Below are positions 28,701 through 37,445 of a stretch of DNA of 64,000 nt, in pieces. The translations under genes and the position numbers were made by a program. The first letter of the stretch is position 1, and each line of letters begins with the position of its first letter. Under the pieces are notes generated by a model. The model was not told the DNA's origin and did not search any database. It saw only the letters and a list, made by a program, of their open reading frames with translations. This stretch comes from Burkholderiales bacterium (lineage in GTDB: Bacteria; Pseudomonadota; Gammaproteobacteria; Burkholderiales; UBA11063): the NCBI GenBank assembly GCA_019748155.1, contig JAIEPY010000007.1:1-64000 (forward strand), given 5' to 3'.

Positions 28701-30649
28701 TTCAACTTAATGAAAAATCAGAAGATCTAATCACTCCACAATTAGCGGATAATAACCATCGCCGCAAAACTCAAAAAAAACTTCCGATTCGAGTATTTAT
28801 TGGTAATCCGCCGTACTCAGCTGGACAATCAAATGCAAATGACAATAATCAAAATTTAGAATATTTAAAACTTGATAGTAGTATTGAATCAACTTACGTT
28901 AAGTATTCTAATGCAGCATTATCAAAAAGCGCGTATGACTCATATATCCGAGCGATTCGCTGGGCGAGTGATAGAATTGATAAATATGGTGTAATTGGCT
29001 TTATTACTAATAATGGGTGGATTTATAAGTCAACAACAGATGGTATGCGCAAATGTATAGTTGATGAATTTAGTAGTACTTATATCTTTGATTTAAAAGG
29101 TGCAATTCGTGGTAAATCAGGTGATGTAGCAAAAAAAGAAGGACAAAATGTATTTGATATTATGACGGGTGTAGCTATTACTATTTTCGTCAAGAACCCA
29201 GAAGCAAAGGAACAAGGTAAAATTTACTATCACGATATTGGTAATTATCTCAATAGACAAGAAAAATTAGAAAAGATTATTAATTTTAACTCTATTGAAA
29301 GCATAACCCAGCAAGGTTTATGGCAAGAGATTACTCCGGATAAATATAACGATTGGTTAAATCAGCGTGATGATGGTTTTTATGATTATATTTCATTAGG
29401 TGATAAAAAAGATAAAGCTTCAGCTACCTTATTTGAAAACTATTCTCAAGGAATACTGACCAGCAGAGATGCGTGGTTATACAATGCTTCAAAAGTTAAA
29501 CTCACCCAAAATATATCAAACATGATAGATTTTTATACAAGTGAGTTAGAGCGTTATAAAGTAAGTGATTTTATTAAGAATCAACCAACTAAATCAATTG
29601 AAGCTGAAAAATATGTTGCCGGTTTTGTCAATAATGATAGTAAAAAAATTGCATGGTCTGGAAACTTAAAAGATGACTTTGCAAAAAAGAAAGTACATCA
29701 ATTTAAGCATTGCTTAGTGAAGTCGACATATCGTGCTTTTAGTACGCAATGGCTATATTATGATACAAATCTGACTGCCAGAGTTTACCAAATGCCAAAG
29801 ATTATTCCAGAAAGAGGTGTTGATAATCTTATTCTTGGAACAAGTGGAATTGGGGCAAGAACAAGATTTTCTATTTTGTGTAGCAATAACATAATTGATT
29901 ATCAAACGTTAGATAATGGTCAAAGTTTTCCTTTGTACCTATATGAACCCAAAGAAGAATCAACTAATGGATTTGATTTTAGTGATGATTCTGATGTGGT
30001 TACTGCGCCAAGTGGCACGCAATATACCCGTAAAGAAGCAATTACTGATGCTGGATTAAAGCATTTTACTGATTTTTACAGTGATGCTTCAATCACCAAA
30101 GAAGATTTATTTTATTACATCTATGGATTATTACATTCTGAAGAATACAAAACCAAATATGCCGATAATTTAACCAAAGCCTTGCCACGTATTCCACGGG
30201 TTAAAACCATTGCCGATTTTAGAGCATTTGAGCAAGCTGGACGCAAATTAGCTGATTTACATCTTAATTATGAAAATAAAGAGCTATATCCCGTAACGTT
30301 CACTAAAGATATTAGCCAATTGCAAGCCAATGATTATCGGGTTATCAAAATGAAATTTGCCAGCAAAGCTGATAAATCTAAAATTATCTATAATGGCAAA
30401 ATTACTTTAGAAAATATTCCTCTTGAAGCCTATGATTATGTAGTTAATGGTAAATCAGCTATTGAGTGGGTTATGGAACGCCAAGGCGTATCTACGCATA
30501 AGGATAGCGGCATTATCAACGATGCTAATGATTGGGCTATTGAAACCATGAATAACCCACGTTATCCATTGGAACTACTGCAACGCGTTATCACCGTCAG
30601 CCTTGAAACCGTCAAGATAGTCAATAATTTACCAAAATTAGATATTTAA
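25715..30649 (+). CDS. Type ISP restriction-modification enzyme (nuclease-helicase-methyltransferase)
   Basis: A single 1644-residue chain carries a whole restriction system. Residues 1-160 form an Mrr-like PD-(D/E)xK nuclease (Asp67 in SGIDLVATN, Gln84-x-Lys86 in AIQCKF). Residues 170-640 are a superfamily 2 translocase: Walker A MACGTGKT 195-202, DEAH 327-330, TAT 363-365 and VQSVGRVMRKA. Residues about 820-1100 are an N6-adenine methyltransferase with DPFTGTGTF from Asp911 and NPPY 1031-1034. The C-terminal part should recognise the DNA target. The order and size match LlaGI/LlaBIII. A degraded copy of the last 55 residues recurs at 33264. It starts the defence island. Confidence 0.93.
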   Translation: MTTPFQQLLSIYRDNSETQREKGNYFEKLVIPFLQNDARFAPQFSKIQTFSEWAKKQNKSGFDSGIDLVATNSAEYGEGYTAIQCKFYNTTSISKAEIDSFMAASDSSEFTRRLLIDTTDKGLNKVVEEQLNNSSKEFTRISLDEFETSSIDWEFYLQQKIIKEVTKKSLRPHQLEALNATKKGFTIADRGKLFMACGTGKTFTALKIAESCAGKNKRVLFLVPSLALASQTITEWSIETTTPIHAFAVCSDVDVGKRKASEDDIAEVNTHDLAYPATTDAKKLAEKNQQQYPDKMTVIFSTYQSIDVINKAQKLYGMADFDLIICDEAHRTTGATLAGEDDSEFVKIHDNDFIRGTKRLYMTATPRIYIDTVKEKAKENKAELYSMDDTEVFGTVFYSLKFGEAVEKGLLTDYKVIVLAIDAKQVSSDMQKYFKSSGGGLDLDDVAKMIGCYKALIKEGLQVNDHKPMQRAVSFCKSIAASKDFSKEFGLVVDEYLAIHPEIGNITCQLDHVDGTMNATEKGKKLSWLKENTEDTCRILSNAKCLSEGVDVPSLDAVMFIHGRKSKVDIVQSVGRVMRKAPNKQLGYIIIPVVIPEGKSSEEELKKNPSYQIVWDVLNALRSHDERLDSDINKVELVDSLKSKIEAIQKHVEIVAMVDKLPEYTKQSQGKKSGMGTGGDSKTSNGDNDRERDTPQQAELDLSIDTVQKAMLAKIVEKCGTRTYWEDWANDITDIASKHILRIKTTLEDKSSLEYQTFIEFVQELKNNLNDSITEEEVIEMLAQHIITRPVFNALFSDYNFADNNSISRSMQKVIDLLDAHHIDNEAKKLDKFYASVKRRADGIDNAEAKQKIIVELYDKFFRNAFPRMTERLGIVYTPVECVDFIIHSVNDILKQEFNQELGDRNTHIIDPFTGTGTFITRLMQSGLLTKEQLEYKYNLQDKTVNGEKIKTTELHANEIVLLAYYIASINIEAVYHAIVGGKYQPFEGICLTDTFQLNEKSEDLITPQLADNNHRRKTQKKLPIRVFIGNPPYSAGQSNANDNNQNLEYLKLDSSIESTYVKYSNAALSKSAYDSYIRAIRWASDRIDKYGVIGFITNNGWIYKSTTDGMRKCIVDEFSSTYIFDLKGAIRGKSGDVAKKEGQNVFDIMTGVAITIFVKNPEAKEQGKIYYHDIGNYLNRQEKLEKIINFNSIESITQQGLWQEITPDKYNDWLNQRDDGFYDYISLGDKKDKASATLFENYSQGILTSRDAWLYNASKVKLTQNISNMIDFYTSELERYKVSDFIKNQPTKSIEAEKYVAGFVNNDSKKIAWSGNLKDDFAKKKVHQFKHCLVKSTYRAFSTQWLYYDTNLTARVYQMPKIIPERGVDNLILGTSGIGARTRFSILCSNNIIDYQTLDNGQSFPLYLYEPKEESTNGFDFSDDSDVVTAPSGTQYTRKEAITDAGLKHFTDFYSDASITKEDLFYYIYGLLHSEEYKTKYADNLTKALPRIPRVKTIADFRAFEQAGRKLADLHLNYENKELYPVTFTKDISQLQANDYRVIKMKFASKADKSKIIYNGKITLENIPLEAYDYVVNGKSAIEWVMERQGVSTHKDSGIINDANDWAIETMNNPRYPLELLQRVITVSLETVKIVNNLPKLDI

Positions 30650-30672
30650 CTCATCATTAAAATGGAGATATG

Positions 30673-32475
30673 ATGTATTTATATTCATTACAAATTGAAG
30701 GATTTAGGAAATTAAATAATACAACGGTTTACTTTGGAGACTCAACTTTTTTAATCGGAGAAAACAACAAAGGTAAAAGTAGTATTTTCAAAGCATTAGA
30801 GTTAGTCTTAAACCTTAAGCAAGATATTTCAGAACATGATTATTTTTCAATTTTTGACATTGAGGAATCAATTAATAAACAGAGTTCTGATAAAATTATT
30901 TTAACCGCGGAGTTTAGAGGATTGCCACCAGATGCTCCAACATGGAGAGGATTTAAAGGGCGTATTGCTAACGATAATGGTGAATTGATTATCAAATACA
31001 GAAAAACATTTAATAAGGGAACCATAAATGACAAGGGAACTATAAAACCTATTATTGAAATGTTACAAAATGAAAGAATTTTAAAAATTGCTAAACCAAA
31101 AAAATGGCGAGAGTTTGTATCTGAGGATATCACTGAAGAACTCATTGCCTCATGGAATAAGGATTTGGATAGTAAACCAGCAGAGCAAGAACTCGAAGAA
31201 TATAATGAATTATGGGATATTGATAATAGTCAAACCTCATGGGTTAAAAACCCGGGTGGAATTCCTCAAATCGTTTCAAGCAAATTACCTGATATATTGA
31301 TTATTCCAGCTGAAGATAAAACAGAAGAGCTGGAATCAAAGGGGGCGTTGAGCAAAATACTAGAAACATTATTTAAAGATGTTAGAAATAAATCAGAAAA
31401 TTTTAAAAATGCAGAGGTTTTTCTTAATAAATTATCAGCAGAGTTAGACCCATCAGATGAAACTAGTGATTTTGGCAAATTAATGTCATCTTTAAACCAA
31501 GTTCTTGACAGCGTCTTTCCCGAATCTTCGATTATGGCAAAAGCTGACTTAAGCAAGGCTGATGATTCGATTAAAGCCATTTTTAACATAAACATGAAGA
31601 GTAATATTATTACTCCAATATCACATCAGGGGACTGGTGCAATAAGAGCTGCGGTATTTGGATTATTATTATTTAGACAGCAAAATTTATTGAGAGAACA
31701 AAGCCCTGAGAACCAAAATCTTATAGTATGTTTTGAAGAGCCAGAAATATACCTACATCCAAATGCGGCAAATCAGATGCGTAACAAAATTTATGAGTTA
31801 GCCTCAACTAATACTCAAATAATCTGTACTACTCATTCGCCTTATATGATTTCATTAGATCGCGAAGTCAAGCAAGTATTAAATAATTTTATTGACGATG
31901 GTAATGGCGGCACAAAATCAATAAGCTTTAATACTCATGCAGAATACCTAAAACTACAAGATAACGATAAAGAGTATATAAAAATGTTGGCACGATTTGA
32001 TGACAGCTTAGCTAGAGTTTTTTTTGCTAGAAAGACTTTAATTGTAGAAGGTGATACAGAGGAAATTGTGTTAAGGGAAACCATCAATCGAATGTCTCCA
32101 GATAAGCAAAAAATTATATTATCTGAAATACAAATAATAAAAGCTCGAGGCAAAGCAACAATTATTCCACTCGTTAAATATTTAAAAGCTCTTTCCATTG
32201 ATTTGTTTGTGATCCATGATTCAGATACTGGAACAGCAGGTGCAGAGAGATTTAATGAACCTATCCTTACGGCTCTAAATGGAGACTCTTCAAAACTTCA
32301 AAAAATGGATAATTGTATTGAAGATGTTTTAGGTTACGCCCCACCATCTTCTGAAAAACCATTTAAGGCATATCAACAAACTAAAACATGGGGTGCATCA
32401 TGGAGTGATGTCCCTGAAAAATGGCGCAAAATGATTGAACAAAATATTTTTAAGGAGTATTTTATAAATGACTAA
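30673..32475 (+). CDS. OLD-family ATPase with TOPRIM nuclease domain
   Basis: Protein of 600 residues: an N-terminal ABC/SMC-type ATPase (Walker A GENNKGKSS, residues 29-37; Walker B acidic pair Glu355-Glu356 in CFEEPEIYLHP; CTTHSPYM switch) and a C-terminal TOPRIM nuclease (Glu459 in VEGDTEE, Asp516 and Asp518 in IHDSDTG). Class 1 OLD proteins act alone in phage exclusion; no UvrD-like partner (the Gabija arrangement) is present. GGAG is five bases before ATG 30673; ATG 30670 is also open. It follows the ISP gene by 23 bases and may be coexpressed. Confidence 0.88.
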   Translation: MYLYSLQIEGFRKLNNTTVYFGDSTFLIGENNKGKSSIFKALELVLNLKQDISEHDYFSIFDIEESINKQSSDKIILTAEFRGLPPDAPTWRGFKGRIANDNGELIIKYRKTFNKGTINDKGTIKPIIEMLQNERILKIAKPKKWREFVSEDITEELIASWNKDLDSKPAEQELEEYNELWDIDNSQTSWVKNPGGIPQIVSSKLPDILIIPAEDKTEELESKGALSKILETLFKDVRNKSENFKNAEVFLNKLSAELDPSDETSDFGKLMSSLNQVLDSVFPESSIMAKADLSKADDSIKAIFNINMKSNIITPISHQGTGAIRAAVFGLLLFRQQNLLREQSPENQNLIVCFEEPEIYLHPNAANQMRNKIYELASTNTQIICTTHSPYMISLDREVKQVLNNFIDDGNGGTKSISFNTHAEYLKLQDNDKEYIKMLARFDDSLARVFFARKTLIVEGDTEEIVLRETINRMSPDKQKIILSEIQIIKARGKATIIPLVKYLKALSIDLFVIHDSDTGTAGAERFNEPILTALNGDSSKLQKMDNCIEDVLGYAPPSSEKPFKAYQQTKTWGASWSDVPEKWRKMIEQNIFKEYFIND

Positions 32476-32698
32476 TAAAGTTGAAATGATTAGAGTTAGC
32501 TCATCTAATGTACATAGTGTTGGTTATAATTTTGATATAAAATCAGTAATAGTCCAATTTCTTGATGGCAGTCAATATGAGTATTATAATATTTCAGAAA
32601 AAGAATTTTTGGCATTACGTGATGCTAATTCAGTTGGTCAATATCTGGATCAGTACTATAAAAAAGGTCATTGTTATAAGTATTCGAAAATAAGATGA
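32468..32698 (+). CDS. KTSC domain protein
   Basis: Protein of 76 residues matching the KTSC domain: MIRVSSSNVHSVGYN, LDGSQYEYYNISEKEF and a C-terminal GHCYKYSKIR. KTSC proteins are small and often sit beside phage-defence or nuclease genes; their function is unknown. It overlaps the end of the OLD gene by 8 bases, which suggests coupled translation and a functional link. Confidence 0.75.
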   Translation: MTNKVEMIRVSSSNVHSVGYNFDIKSVIVQFLDGSQYEYYNISEKEFLALRDANSVGQYLDQYYKKGHCYKYSKIR

Positions 32699-32928
32699 TG
32701 GGAAATAATGTTATAACATATTCAAATTATGCCACCACAATTAATGTTAATGAGATGATTTCTCATCGACATTGGAATAATTATAATACTTGACAATGGG
32801 TGTGATTTACTCAAAATACAGTTAATATAGATAAAAAACATTGTGCATTTCTATCTCTATTAATAATTGATGAGAGCAAAATTAACACTAACAAAGAAGC
32901 CATAAACTCCAACTTAGGAAATAATAAT

Positions 32929-33129
32929 ATGAACAAAATTATTTGCCCACATTGTAAAAAAGCATTCAAAGTTGATGAAGCTGGATTTGCTGACATTTTA
33001 AAACAAGTTCGTGATCACCAATTTGAAGAAGAGCTACAAAACCGACTGAATCTTGCTGAAAAAGAGAAAGATAAAGCGCGGGATAAGATAATGAAAAAAT
33101 ATAAGAGAAGGTTATTAGAGGCTTATTAA
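32929..33129 (+). pseudogene. DUF2130 protein, N-terminal fragment
   Basis: The first 48 or so residues (MNKIICPHCKKAFKVDEAG, ADILKQVRD) match the zinc-ribbon-like start of DUF2130 proteins, which are normally about 400 residues or more with a long coiled coil and a nuclease-like C-terminus. Here the frame ends at residue 66 after a short charged helix. A ribosome site (AGGAAAT) is still present, so a short peptide could be made, but I read it as a truncated relic. Confidence 0.7.
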
Positions 33130-33131
33130 AG

Positions 33132-33167
33132 CAGAAAACGCATAATATCTAGACTATGCGTTTTCTG
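33132..33167 (+). terminator. Stem-loop after DUF2130 fragment
   Basis: Perfect 13-bp stem CAGAAAACGCATA (33132-33144) and TATGCGTTTTCTG (33155-33167) with a 10-nt loop, starting two bases after the DUF2130 fragment stop. The T run lies in the descending arm rather than after it, so termination efficiency is uncertain. Confidence 0.55.
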
Positions 33168-33263
33168 ATTTCCTTCCTTCAAATGAAGGATGAACTAAGC
33201 ATAAATTATATATTATTTAGTAAAAATAGTCAATAGTGGTTATAATTTACAACTGGGAGCATT

Positions 33264-33440
33264 ATGAAATATCAAAGCATATCAGCATATAAGGATCATG
33301 GAGCTGTAGATAATGCTAACGATTGGGCTATTGAAACCATGAGTAATCCACACTGCCCATTGGAACTATTGCAGCGCGTTATCACCGTTAGCCTCGAAAC
33401 CGTAAAAATAGTCAACAATTTACCTAAATTGGATATTTAA
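33264..33440 (+). pseudogene. Second copy of the type ISP enzyme C-terminus
   Basis: A 58-residue open frame whose last 55 residues align with the end of the complete ISP enzyme at 30485-30649. The segments ANDWAIETM, PLELLQRVITVSLETVKIV and NNLPKLDI are identical, and so is the stop position. DNA differences are mostly silent third-position changes, so the copy has diverged rather than arisen yesterday. GGGAG precedes its ATG. It is best read as the remnant of another ISP gene lost by recombination, not as a working gene. Confidence 0.85.
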
Positions 33441-33444
33441 GAAA

Positions 33445-34665
33445 ATGCGAATTCTAGTAAATAATAATCTTCCGACTAGTTTTCCACTTGTCGTTATTGG
33501 TGACAATAATTATTGCGAACCGATGGAGCAACTAAAAACGGTTTTTAACTTACGTCATAGTGTATTTGATAAGTTAGAAGCCATCCCAAAATTAACTAAA
33601 GCAATGCGTTCAGATATAAAAGATATTTTCTCTTCGGAAGATATTTCAATCTTAACAAAATTTTGTGCAGAATCACAATTTAGTACTACCACAGAGTTAT
33701 TCTTAAAAAAAATAATTAAAGATAACTTTGTGTATTATAAAGATGCCCCATTTGAAAAAGTAAATGAGATCCTTCAACGACCGGATGTAAAAAATAAAAA
33801 TACGCAAAAAACATATACAACATTCACTAAATGGATAAGTTTAGCTAATCTTGGTACACAAAAAGTGGACACTATAATTAATGATAAAATTTATATGCCT
33901 TTTCCATGTGATTTTAATGATCGATTTGATTGCCAGCTTCACTTGCATGACAATGAAATGTTTACTCTTGGTGATAACAACGAACAAAATGTGCCATTAG
34001 TAAGATATTTACATGCAATGACAAAATACTCATTTAATGTATCTTCATTTTCATTAAATAATCCACTTTCTACAAACTCTAACCATATGTGGGGACTTTA
34101 CGGTGATAATGGCTCAGGTTTTGCTTTAACATTTGAATTAGATCATTTAATTGCTCAAGTATATAATAACCTTAATAACAACAATTCAAATGAGTTTTTA
34201 TTTTTCAAACCCGTTAATTATATTGAGAACTATAATCCAATTCAAAAATTCAAATTTTGCTTAGATGAATATCGTTATCGTGGTAAAAACAATATACAAG
34301 CTTTAAGTAATTTTTTTGAAAGCTTTGCTATTTCTAAAACACCCCAATGGCAATTTGAACAAGAGCTTAGGTTTTATAAGTTTTCATCAGCAGCATATGA
34401 AGGATTTATTTCACAATACGGTGGTGCAGTTACAGATAAAACATGTATTGAATTGTTAGAATATATAGAAACCTCAAAACAGAAAGTTAATCATGAGGTT
34501 ATTTTTAATAGACCTACATCAATTGTATTGGGCTGGAACTGCAGCTTAGAAGATGAAAATATAAAAAAATTAATCCAATATGCCAGAACTAATTCAATAA
34601 AAGTTATCAAGTTGGATAAATACTTAAACTATCTCAAAAATGAATTTTATTATGCCGAGCTATAA
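33445..34665 (+). CDS. DUF2971 family protein in defence island
   Basis: Protein of 406 residues. After a lineage-specific N-terminal part of about 125 residues it shows the DUF2971 pattern: PCDFNDRFDC, then VSSFSLNNPLSTNSNHMWGLYGDNGSGFAL and later WQFEQELRFYKF, ending in a strand-rich region with ptsIVLGWNC. DUF2971 proteins are often carried on mobile islands; an ADP-ribosyltransferase-like or toxin role is suspected for some, not established. It starts four bases after the ISP remnant, in the place a downstream operon gene would occupy. No strong ribosome site is seen. Confidence 0.7.
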   Translation: MRILVNNNLPTSFPLVVIGDNNYCEPMEQLKTVFNLRHSVFDKLEAIPKLTKAMRSDIKDIFSSEDISILTKFCAESQFSTTTELFLKKIIKDNFVYYKDAPFEKVNEILQRPDVKNKNTQKTYTTFTKWISLANLGTQKVDTIINDKIYMPFPCDFNDRFDCQLHLHDNEMFTLGDNNEQNVPLVRYLHAMTKYSFNVSSFSLNNPLSTNSNHMWGLYGDNGSGFALTFELDHLIAQVYNNLNNNNSNEFLFFKPVNYIENYNPIQKFKFCLDEYRYRGKNNIQALSNFFESFAISKTPQWQFEQELRFYKFSSAAYEGFISQYGGAVTDKTCIELLEYIETSKQKVNHEVIFNRPTSIVLGWNCSLEDENIKKLIQYARTNSIKVIKLDKYLNYLKNEFYYAEL

Positions 34666-34697
34666 TAAAAGAGATTTTAAACTATATAAGTAAAGAA

Positions 34698-35387
34698 ATG
34701 ATAACCGTTATGAAAAATATACCTACTTTAGTTCGCATTGCAGCAGAAAGCCTAATCAAGCAGGTTTCAATCCCTTGTTTAAATGTTAATGTGAATACTT
34801 TTACCGATATATATAAAAAATTTCAACAAGAAAAATTCAACTTCTTTTTAGATGAAGTTAAACGCGGAACTGCTGATATTAGCATTCAAAATCTGAATGA
34901 TTATGATATTTTGCATACAGCTTATTTAACTCAGCAAACATTGCTTAAAACTCGTCAACAAGAAAAAATCAAATTATTAGCTGATTTATTTATATCTTAT
35001 TGTCACAAGCTTAAGCCAGAACATAATGAGAAACTCACTGATAAATATGAATTTATTTTGCAGATAATCGAAAACTTGTCTTTACAAGAGTTTCACTTAC
35101 TTAATATTTTGTACTCTTATGAGATACAATCATTAAGTTTAGCCAGTGCAGACAATAAATTAATTGAGCTTTCAAAATACTGGGATGAGTTTATTGCCAA
35201 AGCAATAAACAATCTCAATATATCACAGGATTACGTAGAGGCATTGCTTACTAAGTTAAATGGAACTGGTTTATATCAGACTATAACTGGAATGTATTTA
35301 GGATATACGGGTAATAAAGGACATTTAACTAAATTGTTTTATGAATTAATTAATTTTTTACAAAAAGATCCAGACTATGCCACCTGA
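34698..35387 (+). CDS. Unrecognised protein coupled to DarT
   Basis: Protein of 229 residues, soluble and helix-rich, with no signal peptide and no motif that I recognise. Leucine-rich helices occupy residues 80-190, and the C-terminus ends in GNKGHLTKLFYELINF, which looks like a small winged-helix or solenoid end. Its stop overlaps the darT start by 11 bases. That tight coupling suggests it works with DarTG, for example as a sensor or extra regulator. An alternative start is ATG 34710. Confidence 0.55.
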   Translation: MITVMKNIPTLVRIAAESLIKQVSIPCLNVNVNTFTDIYKKFQQEKFNFFLDEVKRGTADISIQNLNDYDILHTAYLTQQTLLKTRQQEKIKLLADLFISYCHKLKPEHNEKLTDKYEFILQIIENLSLQEFHLLNILYSYEIQSLSLASADNKLIELSKYWDEFIAKAINNLNISQDYVEALLTKLNGTGLYQTITGMYLGYTGNKGHLTKLFYELINFLQKDPDYAT

Positions 35388-36057
35388 TTATCCTAAATGG
35401 TTATTTAAGCAAACCAGAATTTTTCATATGACAGCAATTGATAATTTACCTAAGATATTTACATCTGGTGGATTATTGGCAAAAAATATGTTATCTCGCA
35501 ACAGTGTAGATTATATTAACGTTGCATATGAAGACATTCAAGATATGCGGCATAGAATAACATTGCCAAATGGTAATAATTTGCATGATTATGTGCCATT
35601 TCATTTTGCACCACGTTCTCCAATGTTATTTGCAATTGCTGATGGTATTATTGCTAATTGCACAACTAAGCAAGAAGATATGATATATTTTGTCAGCTAT
35701 GTAGAAAATTTTACTAACGATGATTTTATTTTCTGTGACCATCACCCAATTATGCAGCCAACTGTAGCATGGTATAATAACCTGTCTGATTTAAATCAAC
35801 TAGATTGGGATATTTTCTTTGAACGTCCACGGCTAGGAGAGTATGCACAGTTTTGGCAAGATCGATCAGATAATGTTCGATGGGCAAATCGTAAATCAAA
35901 ACGACAAGCCGAGTTTTTAATCTATAATAAAGTTGATTTAACCAATATCGTTGGTTTTGCAGTCATGAATGAAAAGATAAAGCAAAAACTAGGTGTACTA
36001 TGTACAGAATTTGGTATTGGATTGCCAACGGTTATAAAAAAAGAGTGGTATAAATAA
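35377..36057 (+). CDS. darT: DarT ssDNA thymidine ADP-ribosyltransferase toxin
   Basis: DarT (DUF4433) toxin of 226 residues. It transfers ADP-ribose from NAD+ to thymidine in single-stranded DNA, blocking replication. The NAD-binding histidine/arginine segment (IFHMTAIDNLP; Arg41), the HFAPRSPML motif and the catalytic glutamate Glu179 (KRQAEFLIY) are present, so it looks active. It overlaps the upstream gene and its TAA shares a base with the darG ATG. Coupled translation would keep antitoxin matched to toxin. Phage DNA is a known DarT target. Confidence 0.92.
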   Translation: MPPDYPKWLFKQTRIFHMTAIDNLPKIFTSGGLLAKNMLSRNSVDYINVAYEDIQDMRHRITLPNGNNLHDYVPFHFAPRSPMLFAIADGIIANCTTKQEDMIYFVSYVENFTNDDFIFCDHHPIMQPTVAWYNNLSDLNQLDWDIFFERPRLGEYAQFWQDRSDNVRWANRKSKRQAEFLIYNKVDLTNIVGFAVMNEKIKQKLGVLCTEFGIGLPTVIKKEWYK

Positions 36058-37112
36058 TGACTATTAAATATGTTTCTGGGAATTTATTGACTTATCCAGC
36101 CGAAGCAATTATAAATACTATTAATTGTGTAGGTGTAATGGGTAAAGGTATTGCACTACAATTTAAACAAAAATATCCTGATAATTTTAAGTATTATGTC
36201 AAAGAGTGTAAGTCTGGCCATGTAACAACTGGCAAGATGCTGGTTTATGCTTGTGGCATGTTATCCGAAAATCCACGTTATATTATTAATTTTCCGACTA
36301 AACAACATTGGCGAAATAATTCAAAAATTGAGTATATTACTAGCGGTTTAGATGATTTAATTAAAGTAATTGAACAGTATCAAATTAAATCAATAGCCAT
36401 ACCACAGCTAGGTTGTGGTAATGGTGGATTAGAATGGGATGAAGTTCGGCAAATTATTATTGAAAAACTATCATGCTTAGATATTGATATTAACATCTTT
36501 GCTCCAACCCCGCAAACAGATCAAGTCAACGAAAAGTTCACAGATCAGCAATTTCAAAATATAACTGTTGGACGAGCTATTCTTTTATTATTAATGTATC
36601 ACTATCAGGGTTTGCGCTATGCGTTAACCAGTTTAGAAGTCCAGAAATTAGCGTATTTTATTAAAGAATCAGGTGAGCCAACGTTATCTAAACTTAACTT
36701 TGAAAAAAATAAATTTGGTCCATATTCTCCTGATTTAAAAAAAGTAATAGCTTTACTGGTGGTAAATAAATTTGTTGAAAATTTTAAAAATGATGAGAGT
36801 AATGATTATCAATACAAAGTTAGTGATCATGCTCATAGTTTGGCTAGCGCTTTTTTAGAAAACAACCACGATCTTAAATGTGTTGATAATATTCAAGCTT
36901 TAATTTCAGGGTATGAATATCCATTTGGCATGGAATTACTTTCAACTGTGCATTGGGTTGTTAATCATGAAGGTGCTGATAATATAAAATCTGCTTGCCA
37001 TAAAGTCTGGAATTGGTCAATACAACATCCAGAATGGGGTGAGCGAAAGAAAGAATTAATGCCAGAAAAATATATCATAGATGCACTAAATAAACTTAAT
37101 ATACCGCTGTAG
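36057..37112 (+). CDS. darG: DarG macrodomain antitoxin
   Basis: Antitoxin of 351 residues. Residues 1-155 form a macrodomain (VSGNLLTYPAEAIINTINCVG, FPTKQHWRN with the catalytic lysine Lys82, PQLGCGNGGL) that removes ADP-ribose from DNA. Residues about 175-351 form the helical C-terminal domain typical of DarG, which binds and blocks DarT. The one-base overlap with darT gives a classic toxin-first operon. All key residues are retained. Confidence 0.93.
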   Translation: MTIKYVSGNLLTYPAEAIINTINCVGVMGKGIALQFKQKYPDNFKYYVKECKSGHVTTGKMLVYACGMLSENPRYIINFPTKQHWRNNSKIEYITSGLDDLIKVIEQYQIKSIAIPQLGCGNGGLEWDEVRQIIIEKLSCLDIDINIFAPTPQTDQVNEKFTDQQFQNITVGRAILLLLMYHYQGLRYALTSLEVQKLAYFIKESGEPTLSKLNFEKNKFGPYSPDLKKVIALLVVNKFVENFKNDESNDYQYKVSDHAHSLASAFLENNHDLKCVDNIQALISGYEYPFGMELLSTVHWVVNHEGADNIKSACHKVWNWSIQHPEWGERKKELMPEKYIIDALNKLNIPL

Positions 37113-37345
37113 CTCTAGCTCAAAAACCAAGTTTAGAGTATTGTCGTAAAATGATTGTTGATTATCTGACTAAGTTTAAAACTGGTACCCGTGAAGATTT
37201 TGAGCGTATTATACGGGATAAACTTCCGGATATATTGAGTAACATCCAGAAGAAAAATAAAATTCGCAATGTACTCCAAACTCTGAAAGATAAAGGTCTT
37301 ATTGAAATTAACAAAGGCAAATCGTGGAAATTAAAAAATGTCTAG
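37100..37345 (+). pseudogene. C-terminal fragment of RecG-like/AlbA_2 ATP-binding protein
   Basis: The frame reads without a stop from 37100 to a TAG at 37343-37345. The part from ATG 37151 encodes 64 residues resembling the last winged helix of RecG-like, AlbA_2-type ATP-binding proteins (DYLTKFKTGTREDFERI, QKKNKIRNVLQTLKDKGLIE). Those proteins are several hundred residues long; the rest is missing and the 5' part is covered by the end of darG. It is probably a relic of a gene displaced by the DarTG module. A short expressed peptide is possible but not supported by a ribosome site. Confidence 0.6.
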
Positions 37346-37377
37346 ATAGCGTTATAAGAAAAAATCTAGACATTTTT
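37334..37377. terminator. Terminator after the defence island
   Basis: Perfect 13-bp stem AAAAATGTCTAGA (37334-37346) and TCTAGACATTTTT (37365-37377), loop 18 nt, with A run before and T run after, so it can act in both directions. The stop codon of the preceding fragment lies within the left arm. Confidence 0.75.
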
Positions 37378-37445
37378 AAAACTTACTCCAGAACAATCTA
37401 ATAGATTTTCTTAATTTATAACAATATATTAATTACACAATCCAC

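Noticed and set aside
32698..32793. 31-codon open frame overlapping the KTSC stop by ATGA
   Set aside because: The overlap is suggestive, but the peptide has no recognisable pattern, no homologue in the window and lies in decaying DNA before the DUF2130 relic.
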